DNA from: Microbacterium sp. 1S1
GTDB lineage: Bacteria; Actinomycetota; Actinomycetes; Actinomycetales; Microbacteriaceae
Assembly (NCBI RefSeq): GCF_008271365.1
Contig: NZ_CP043430.1
Coordinates: forward strand, 3,286,001-3,350,000
Reading direction: 5' to 3'
Length of the DNA: 64,000 nucleotides
This document shows positions 58,042 to 64,000 of the stretch, one piece after another (the first letter of the stretch is position 1; each line of letters begins with the position of its first letter). Under the pieces are notes generated by a model. The model was not told the origin of the DNA and made no database searches. It saw only the letters and a list, made by a program, of their open reading frames with translations. The translations under genes and the position numbers were made by a program.

Positions 58042-58650
58042 TCAGGCGGGAGCGACGGGCCGGCCGAGCGAGAGCATCAGCCGGTTCGCCCAGTTGAAGA
58101 AGGCCGCGCCGTGCACGACATCCGCGATCTCGAGGTCGTCCAGTCCGGCCGCACGGAGGCGCGCGATGTGCTCGGGACCGAACGCGCGGGGCGTATCGGT
58201 CAGCGCGACCGCGGCGGCCACGATCGCGTTCCAGCGCTCCCCGAGGTCCGCGTCCACGCCCTCAGCCAGGAGGGCGTCGACGTCCTCCGGTCGCTTGACG
58301 TGGTGCGCCGCGAACCGGGAGTGCACCGACGCGCAGAAGACGCAGCCGTTGCGGCGGGAGGCGGCCGTGGCCGCGAGCTCCCGCTCGGCGCGCGGCAGCC
58401 CCTCCGCGGTGTTGTAGAAGATGTCCTTGTCGACGAGGGTGCGGGCGCGCAGCACCTCCGGGTCGCGGGCGAGCAGCCGGAAGTACTCGTTCTTCGCCCG
58501 GGCGGCGTCGACGAGGCCGTCGAGGTGACGCGGGGTGAGATCCTCCTCCGCCAGCGGCGCGAGGTGCGGCGTCCAGCCGACCTCGGCGCGGGTGAAGGCG
58601 TCGGGATAGGGGGCGTCGTCGTGCCGGAGCACGGTGTCGGCGGCGGTCAT
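58042..58650 (-). CDS. Alkylhydroperoxidase (AhpD)-domain protein
   Basis: A 202-residue carboxymuconolactone-decarboxylase/AhpD-fold protein. The redox motif GCVFCASVH has Cys103, Cys106 and His110 in the AhpD arrangement. It ends the LLM/ABC operon and its start overlaps the CMD gene by 4 bp. It resembles the Avi_7169-type peroxidase-domain family that accompanies this transporter (from memory). It could remove peroxide released by the monooxygenase. Confidence 0.88.
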   Translation of the reverse strand: MTAADTVLRHDDAPYPDAFTRAEVGWTPHLAPLAEEDLTPRHLDGLVDAARAKNEYFRLLARDPEVLRARTLVDKDIFYNTAEGLPRAERELAATAASRRNGCVFCASVHSRFAAHHVKRPEDVDALLAEGVDADLGERWNAIVAAAVALTDTPRAFGPEHIARLRAAGLDDLEIADVVHGAAFFNWANRLMLSLGRPVAPA

Positions 58651-59282
58651 GCGGCCTCCTCGTCGGTGTCGGTGTCGGTGTCTGTGGCGGTGGCGGTCAG
58701 CCCGGCGTCCTGGAGCACCCGCAGGCCGGTGACGACCCGCTGTTGGAAGGCGAGGAACGACACGAGCTGCGACAGCGTGACGATGCCGTCCGTCGACCAG
58801 CCGGCGTCGTGCAGGCGACCGAGGTCGCCGCCGGATGCCTCGCGGGGACGGAACACCAGCAGGTGCGTGTGCGCGAGAGCCGCCGCGAGACGCTCCCCCA
58901 GGGTCGCCGACGCCGCCTCGTCCGGCACGTACCGCGCGCCGTCGGTGCTCTCGGCCTCCAGTCCGCGTTCGGTGTAGGCGCCGAACGGTCCGGTGGTCGC
59001 GGCGGCCGCTGCCTCCCGGGCGACGATCACGGCGCGCTCCGGGTCGACCTCGCGGGCCCTCCCGGCGTAGAACTCCGCCGTGGGGTCGTCGGCACCGGCG
59101 AGCGCGGTCGCGAACGCCGCGATGAGCGCGCGCTCCGCGAGCGAGACGTGCGCCGCGGAGACCGGGTGGAAGAGCGCGTCGAAGCTCGCCTGGAGCTGCT
59201 CCCTGGTCACGGGACGGCGACGACGCAGCGCATCCAGCTCCGGCGTCACCCCCGTCAGCTGGTCGACGATATCGGCGGTCAT
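58647..59282 (-). CDS. CMD-domain protein lacking the CxxC motif
   Basis: A 211-residue helical protein of the carboxymuconolactone-decarboxylase fold (Avi_7170-like, from memory). Unlike its neighbour it has no cysteine pair, so it is likely a non-catalytic partner or binds a ligand. It carries FLAFQQRVVTGLRVL at its C-terminal helix and a low-complexity tail of alternating Thr-Asp. Overlaps both neighbouring genes by 4 bp. Confidence 0.8.
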   Translation of the reverse strand: MTADIVDQLTGVTPELDALRRRRPVTREQLQASFDALFHPVSAAHVSLAERALIAAFATALAGADDPTAEFYAGRAREVDPERAVIVAREAAAAATTGPFGAYTERGLEAESTDGARYVPDEAASATLGERLAAALAHTHLLVFRPREASGGDLGRLHDAGWSTDGIVTLSQLVSFLAFQQRVVTGLRVLQDAGLTATATDTDTDTDEEAA

Positions 59283-60349
59283 GCGTTCTCCTTCACGGTG
59301 GGGGTAGTCGTGGACGTGCGGGTGGTCTCGGGGTCGGGCGGGGTCAGCGCGTAGCCGAGGGCCGGAGCGACCTCGGTCGCGAACAGCTCGATCGACCGCA
59401 GGACGTGAGCGTGCGGCGCGTCGACCGAGTGCACCTGGAACGCCACTTCGGTCGCGCGGCGCAGGGTCGTGTCGGCGGCGAGCGAGGCGGCGACCTCCTC
59501 GGGGGTGCCCAGATGCGTGTCGAGCGCGACGATGAGATCGTCGAGGTCGTCTCCGGGGATCGTCTGACCCTGCCGGCGGAAGCCCTCGGCCGCACGGCGC
59601 AGACCGACTTCGGCGAACCGCAGCGCCTCGGCACGGTCGTCCGCCACGAACACGGTGCGGGAGGCGGTGATCCGCGGCGTCGCGCCGGTGGGCAGCGCGT
59701 CGAGGTAGGCGTCGATGATGGGGTCCTGCAGAGCGGACAGCGGCGCGTGCAGGCGGCCGTCGGGGCGAGGTTGCGTGCGGGACAGCAGCAGCCCGTGGCC
59801 GTGGATGCCCGCCCGATGACCGCCGGGGGCCGAGAACGTCGCCTGCCAGATCCGCGCGGCCAGCGACCCCGCGTCCGGATACAGCGTGTTCCCCGCACCG
59901 ATGTCCCGGCCTGCGAGAGCGTCGAGCAGGGCGCCGAGCTTGCGGTCGTAGGTGGGCCCCTTGTCGCGCACGTCCTCGCCGAAGGGAGCGAAGGATGACG
60001 GGGTGCCGCCGCTGCCGAGCCCGAGGTCGATCCGGCCGTCCGCGAGCAGGTCGGCCACCACCGCGTCCTCGGCCACGCGAACCGGGTCCTCGAGGGGCAG
60101 CGTGATGATCCCGGTGCCCAGCCGGATCCGTGCCGTGCGCGCCGCCGCGTGCGCGAGGAAGACGAGCGGCGAGGGCAGCCCGCCTTCCGCCGCTCGGAAG
60201 TGATGCTGCGCCACCCAGGCCCTTCCCACCCCGTGTCGTTCGGCATGCTGGATCTGCGCCAGCGCGAGGCGGTAGCGGTCGGCCGGGGACGCGTCGTCGA
60301 GGAGCCGGGTGAAGAACGCGACGGTGGGGCGGGGAGCGGTGGCACTCAT
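59279..60349 (-). CDS. Luciferase-like flavin-dependent monooxygenase
   Basis: A 356-residue LLM-class TIM-barrel oxygenase using reduced FMN. Family segments: VAFFTRLLDDASPADRYRLALAQIQHAERHG, RAWVAQHHFR, RIRLGTGIITLPLEDPVRVAEDAVVADLLADGRIDLGLGSGG and SAPGGHRAGIHGHG. It resembles the KPN_01858-type subgroup that is linked to an ABC importer. It starts with ATG overlapping the ATPase stop. The substrate would be the molecule brought in by the transporter; its nature is unknown. Confidence 0.92.
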   Translation of the reverse strand: MSATAPRPTVAFFTRLLDDASPADRYRLALAQIQHAERHGVGRAWVAQHHFRAAEGGLPSPLVFLAHAAARTARIRLGTGIITLPLEDPVRVAEDAVVADLLADGRIDLGLGSGGTPSSFAPFGEDVRDKGPTYDRKLGALLDALAGRDIGAGNTLYPDAGSLAARIWQATFSAPGGHRAGIHGHGLLLSRTQPRPDGRLHAPLSALQDPIIDAYLDALPTGATPRITASRTVFVADDRAEALRFAEVGLRRAAEGFRRQGQTIPGDDLDDLIVALDTHLGTPEEVAASLAADTTLRRATEVAFQVHSVDAPHAHVLRSIELFATEVAPALGYALTPPDPETTRTSTTTPTVKENA

Positions 60350-61991
60350 GCAGTGATCTCCGTTCGGCCGGGAACCGCGGCCAGCAGCTCCCGGGTCTTC
60401 TCGTGCTGCGGATCGTGGAACAGTTCCTCGGTCGGCCCGTCCTCCACGACGCGCCCGCGGTGCATCACCGAGACGGTGTGGCTGATGCGGCGCACCACGG
60501 CGAGGTCGTGCGAGATGAAGAGGTAGGTGAGTCCGAGCTCGGCCTGGAGCGCGGAGAGCAGTTCGAGGATGCGCGCCTGCACCGTCACGTCCAGCGCCGA
60601 CACGGCCTCGTCGAGCACGAGGATTTCGGGGTCGACGGCGAGCGCTCGCGCGATCGCGACCCGTTGCCGCTGTCCGCCCGAGAGCTCACCCGGCGTGCGG
60701 CGGGCGACGTCCGCGGGCAGCGCCACGCGTTCGAGCAGCGCGACCGCGCGGTCACGCCGCTCGGACCGGCCACCGATCCGGAAGTTGTGCAGCGGCTCGG
60801 CCACGATGTCGGCGATCTGCTGCCGCGGGTCGAGGGAGGCGAACGGGTTCTGGTACACGAGCTGGATGCGGCGGCGCAGCGCCCGCAGTCGCGCTCCCTC
60901 GACGGCCGTGGCATCCTCCCCCGCGAGCTCCACCGTCCCGGCATCAGGACGGAGGAAACGCGTGACCAGTCGCGCTGTCGTGGACTTGCCCGATCCGGAC
61001 TCGCCGACCAGCGCATGGGTCGTGCCCCGCCGCACCCGGAAGGAGACGTCGTCGACCGCCCGGAAGCGCTCGCGTCCCGCCACCCGGAAGTCCTTGACGA
61101 GGCCCGCGGCCACGATCTCGTAGGGCTTCTCGGCGGCCACCGCCGCGGCGTCACGGAGGAACGGCGGCACGTCCGGGCGCCGGAAGCCGGTCGTGAAGGC
61201 GGGCGCGTCGGCGAGGAGCTGCCGCGTGTACGGGTCCTCCGGCTCCGCGAGCACCTGCGCACTCGGTCCCTGCTCCACGATCCGGCCGTCCTTCAGCACC
61301 GCGATCCGCGCCGCCCGGTCCGCGGCGACGCCGAGGTCGTGCGTCACGAGCAGGATGCTCGTGCCCTCCTCGCGCTGCAGTTCGTCCAGCAGGTCGAGCA
61401 CCCGACGCTGCACCGTGGCGTCGAGGGCGCTCGTGGGCTCGTCGGCGATGAGCAGCCGCGGACGGAGGGCGATCGCGGTCGCGATGAGGACCCGCTGCCG
61501 CATGCCGCCGGAGAGCTCGTGCGGATACTGGCGAGCCCGCAGCTCGGGGTCGTCGAGTCCGACCCGGTCGAGCAGCTCCCGCACCCGGGCCTGACGGGAC
61601 CGCCGGTCGCGATACCCATGCAGGCGCAGCACCTCCGCGACCTGCACGCCGACGGGGCGCACCGGGTCGAGCGATGTCGTCGGGTCCTGCGGCACCAGTC
61701 CGATCTCCGACCCGCGGATGCCGCGGAGCGCACGCTCGGACCAACCGGAGATGTCGAGGTCGCCGAGTCGGACGCGGCCGCCCTCGACCCGTCCGCCCTC
61801 CGGCAGGAGGCCGAGGAGAGCGTGGGCCGTGGTGGACTTGCCGGAGCCCGACTCGCCGACCAGGGCGAGGGTCTCCCCCTCGGCGATGGTGAAGGAGACG
61901 CCGTGCACGACCTCGCGGCCGGCGTACGAGACCCGCAGGTCCGTCGCGGTGAGGACGGAGGGGACGGGGCCGGAGGGGTGGCCAGTGTCAT
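60346..61991 (-). pseudogene. Oligopeptide-type double ABC ATPase, 5' frameshift
   Basis: Two ATPase domains are intact: [41 protein letters not shown], then GESGSGKSTTARLV, LSGGQRQRVAIARAL, ILVLDEAVSALD. The best start, ATG 61991 with a strong GGAAGGAG 6 nt away, is in a different frame (+1) from the domain. In the domain frame the first strand reads VLTATDLRVSYAGREVVHGVSF but has no start codon; the first usable GTG (61908) would drop it. One base missing between about 61955 and 61988 would restore a 548-residue protein. Either a real frameshift or a sequence error. Confidence 0.8.
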
Positions 61992-62056
61992 CGCGAGCTC
62001 CTTCCGAGGTGGTGGCTGATCGAGATCGCCACGGGCGAGGACGTGCGCTCGATCAT
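61988..62056 (-). CDS. 22-codon mini-ORF created by duplication
   Basis: MIERTSSPVAISISHHLGRS followed by SR and stop. Its ATG overlaps the permease stop by 4 bp and its stop overlaps the ATPase ATG by 4 bp. The last 12 residues repeat the permease C terminus (ISHRLGRSSR), so it is probably a by-product of the 65-bp duplication rather than a functional peptide. It keeps translational coupling across the gap. Confidence 0.4.
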   Translation of the reverse strand: MIERTSSPVAISISHHLGRSSR

Positions 62057-62085
62057 CGCGAGCTCCTTCCGAGGCGGTGGCTGAT
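61988..62085 (-). repeat. 33-bp direct repeat, period 65 bp, carrying an SD and start codon
   Basis: Positions 61988-62020 and 62053-62085 match at 32 of 33 bases (one C/T change). Each copy encodes the end of the permease (LGRSSR) and carries GGAAGGAG then ATGA. Duplication of the end of permease C and the start signal of the ATPase is the simplest origin. Confidence 0.88.
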
Positions 62086-62947
62086 GCGATTGGCGCTGAG
62101 CACGACGGCGACGACCACGAGACCGGGGAGCGCCGTGAGCCACCAGGCGGTCGCGATGTAGTTGCGTCCCTCGGCTATCAGCAACCCCCATTCGGGGGTG
62201 GGCGGCGGGGCCCCGTAGCCGAGGAACCCGAGGGTGGAGATGGCGAGGATCGCCGTACCGAACTGCAGCGCGGCGAGCGCGATGATCGGGGTGAGCGCGT
62301 TCGGGAGCACGTGCCGGCGCAGGACAGCGGCGAAGGTGCCGCCGCTGCCGAAGGCCGCCTCGACGTACTCTGTGCGCCGCACGCGCGCCACCTCCGCCCG
62401 CATGAGCCGGGCGAACGCGGCGACGCTGCCCAGACCGACGGCGATCGCCGCGTTCACCGTGCCGAATCCGAGCAGGATGATGACGGAGAGCGACAGCAGC
62501 AGCCCGGGGATCGCCAGCAGCACGTCGACGATCCGCATCAGCACGTCGTCCACGACGCCGCCGGTCGCGCCGGCGACGGCCCCGAGGAGCGTCCCCAGCG
62601 CGAGGCCGACCGTCACGGCGATGAGCGCCCCCGACAGGGAGTGCACCGCGCCGTGCACGACCCGGCCGAAGAGGTCGCGGCCGAGGGCGTCGGTCCCCGA
62701 ACCAGTGCGCCGCGCTCGGTGGCAGGAGCTTGTCGGCGGGCACGCCCGTCAGCGGATCGCCCGGGGCGAAGACCGCGGGGCTCACCGCCCAGAGCACTGC
62801 CACCGCGACGACCGCGAGCGCCAGGTACAAACCCCAGGCACGCGAGCGCCCTCGCGGCCGAGATGCGGAGTGGGGTGCCGGGGCGGGCGGCGCGGGCAGC
62901 GCACCGGGCGTCTCGATCGACGTCTCCGCGATCACGGGAGCGGTCAT
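62053..62947 (-). pseudogene. ABC transporter permease (DppC type), frameshifted
   Basis: The N-terminal part (ATG 62947, MTAPVIAETSIETPG... to HWFG, about 83 residues) is in one frame and the remainder (GTDALGRDLFGRVVHGAVHS and onward to LGRSSR) in another. The family motif GTDxLGRDxFxR spans the break. Removing one base from the CCCC run at 62695-62698 (GGGG on the coding strand) restores a continuous 297-residue permease. The total length 895 nt is one more than a multiple of three. Its start overlaps permease B by 4 bp. Confidence 0.85.
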
Positions 62948-63924
62948 GCGGGCACCTCCTGGGCGGTGGGGTGGACGGGGCGCGACCGGGCGACGCGCGC
63001 CGACCGACGCTGCCGCGGATCGATGAGCGGCGTGGCGAGGTCGACGGCGAAGCTGATGAGGACGAATCCCAGGGCCGACAGCAGCACGACCCCCTGCAGC
63101 ACCGGGATGTCCTGGTTCGCGACGGCCTGCTCCGTGAGGCGCCCGATGCCGGTGCGGCCGAAGACCGTCTCGGTGACCACCGCACCTCCGACGAGCTCCC
63201 CGAACAGGACCCCCGCGATGGTGAGCGTCGGGACGGCGGCGTTGCGGGCGACCGATCGCGTGAGCACCCACGCCGGCGGCGCGCCCTTCGCCCGCACCAC
63301 GGTCACGAACGGCTGCGCCTGCACCCGGTCGATGGATCGGACCAGGACCTGCGCGAGAGGCGCGGAGATCGGCACGGCGAGGGTGAGGACGGGCAGGATG
63401 AGCCCGCTGACGGGGTCGGCTCCCACGATCGGCACCCAGCCGAGTCCGAACGAGAACACCTGGATGAGGAGGATGCCGAGCCAGAACACCGGGACCGCGA
63501 CGAACAGTCCCGGCACCTGCCGCAGACCGTCCCGCAGCCAGACGAACGGCGCGAGCGCGGAGAGCGCCGCGATCAGCACCGCGAGCACGACGGCGACCAG
63601 GAGCCCGAGCGCCGCGAGCAGCAGCGTGGCGGGCAGCGCTTCGGCGAGCATCGTCCGTACGGGCGTGCCGTACTGGGTCGAGTAGCCGAAGTCGCCCGCC
63701 AGGAAGCCGAGACCCGCGTGCAGGTACTGCTCCCCCCACGGCACGTCGGCACCGTAGGTGGCACGGATGTCGTCGAGCTGCTCCGGCGAGAGCCCCAGGC
63801 TCGGGTCGGAGAACTTGATGAGGATCGCGTCTCCCGGCAGCAGCTGCAGGAGGAAGAACGTCGCCGTGAAGGCCGCGATCAGCACGATCGCGGCCTGCCC
63901 GGCCCGTCGGAGGACGAAGATCAT
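62944..63924 (-). CDS. ABC transporter permease (DppB type)
   Basis: A 326-residue permease with six helices: VLIAAFTATFFLLQLLPGDAIL at the N terminus, and ARNAAVPTLTIAGVLFGELVGGAVVTETVFGRTGIGRL as the coupling region. Full length and in frame, unlike the partner permease. It lies 16 bp after the binding-protein gene. Confidence 0.93.
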   Translation of the reverse strand: MIFVLRRAGQAAIVLIAAFTATFFLLQLLPGDAILIKFSDPSLGLSPEQLDDIRATYGADVPWGEQYLHAGLGFLAGDFGYSTQYGTPVRTMLAEALPATLLLAALGLLVAVVLAVLIAALSALAPFVWLRDGLRQVPGLFVAVPVFWLGILLIQVFSFGLGWVPIVGADPVSGLILPVLTLAVPISAPLAQVLVRSIDRVQAQPFVTVVRAKGAPPAWVLTRSVARNAAVPTLTIAGVLFGELVGGAVVTETVFGRTGIGRLTEQAVANQDIPVLQGVVLLSALGFVLISFAVDLATPLIDPRQRRSARVARSRPVHPTAQEVPA

Positions 63925-63940
63925 GGCGTCACCGCGGCCC

Positions 63941-64000
63941 TCAGTGCTCCGCGAGCCACACGCCGGAGAACGTGGGGCGCCCGACCGACTCGAACGCGAC
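63941..64000 (-). CDS. ABC transporter substrate-binding protein, C-terminal end (partial)
   Basis: The last 19 codons (VAFESVGRPTFSGVWLAEH) and TGA are in the window. Position at the head of the permease operon and the FSGVW ending fit a family-5 substrate-binding protein (KPN_01854-like, from memory). The rest lies beyond the right edge. Confidence 0.65.
   Translation of the reverse strand, partial: VAFESVGRPTFSGVWLAEH

Noticed and set aside
61988-62056. Functional small peptide gene
   Set aside because: Its sequence is mostly a duplicated permease tail; duplication is the simpler explanation, so it is listed only with low confidence.

Overview
The window is high-GC DNA (about 70% by eye) from an actinobacterium, most likely a Microbacterium or close Microbacteriaceae relative. 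The signs are the codon use, frequent GTG starts, 4-bp ATGA/GTGA gene overlaps, -10 boxes sitting 6-7 nt upstream of start codons (leaderless genes), a DUF222/HNH (13E12-type) gene, a cmx-like efflux gene, and the actinobacterial rsmI/pmt divergent pair. It is chromosomal and mostly housekeeping. I see no prophage, transposase, CRISPR array or known defence island.

Layout: 1-1553, end of a response regulator and its histidine kinase. 1554-2135, a non-coding repeat island. 2136-5092, a flavin-based redox set (FMN-binding lipoprotein, ApbE flavin transferase, NqrB/RnfD-like membrane domain fused to a ferredoxin-reductase module). 5184-7729, tRNA-Gln, glmU and prs. 7854-10315, GNAT/MarR and a divergent Rrf2/NmrA pair sharing a perfect operator. 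10675-18883, pseudouridine synthase, a MetQ-MetN-MetI methionine importer, a Na+/H+ antiporter, an ABC-F ATPase and a hydrolase. 18929-21757, a DUF222-HNH gene behind a LexA-box-like site, the cmx-like pump and a hairpin terminator. 21799-27067, a monosaccharide importer (ChvE/MmsA/MmsB type) with a LacI regulator and two matching operators. 27160-33886, ispE, an aldo/keto reductase, rsmA, an MFS protein, tatD and metG.

33936-41659 is a glycoside operon: GH1 beta-glucosidase, a fused DppD-DppF ATPase, two permeases, a family-5 binding lipoprotein, and a divergently controlling LacI protein whose likely operator overlaps the -10 box. 41931-45200 holds a methyltransferase with a 29-residue tandem repeat at its N terminus, rsmI and protein O-mannosyltransferase. 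45216-48206 is an aminotransferase/amino-acid permease/AsnC operon. 48404-58033 carries a YyaL-like protein, an FMN reductase, an aldo/keto reductase, a DUF418/DUF1624-type membrane protein, hrpA and a quinone oxidoreductase.

58042-64000 is the most interesting block. It is one tightly overlapping operon: binding protein (cut by the window edge), two permeases, a double ATPase, a luciferase-like monooxygenase and two AhpD/CMD-like proteins. It looks like an uncharacterised import-and-oxidise cassette. Here it carries two apparent single-base frameshifts (permease C and the ATPase) and a 65-bp duplication of a translation start, so it is either decaying or the sequence contains errors at those bases.

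Three further themes cut across the window: TCGTGCA-rich intergenic repeat islands (1.6-2.1, 8.9 and 10.4 kb), a GTCGCAG element family at 41.9/42.6 kb that has entered a coding sequence, and a consistent leaderless promoter pattern at nine genes.
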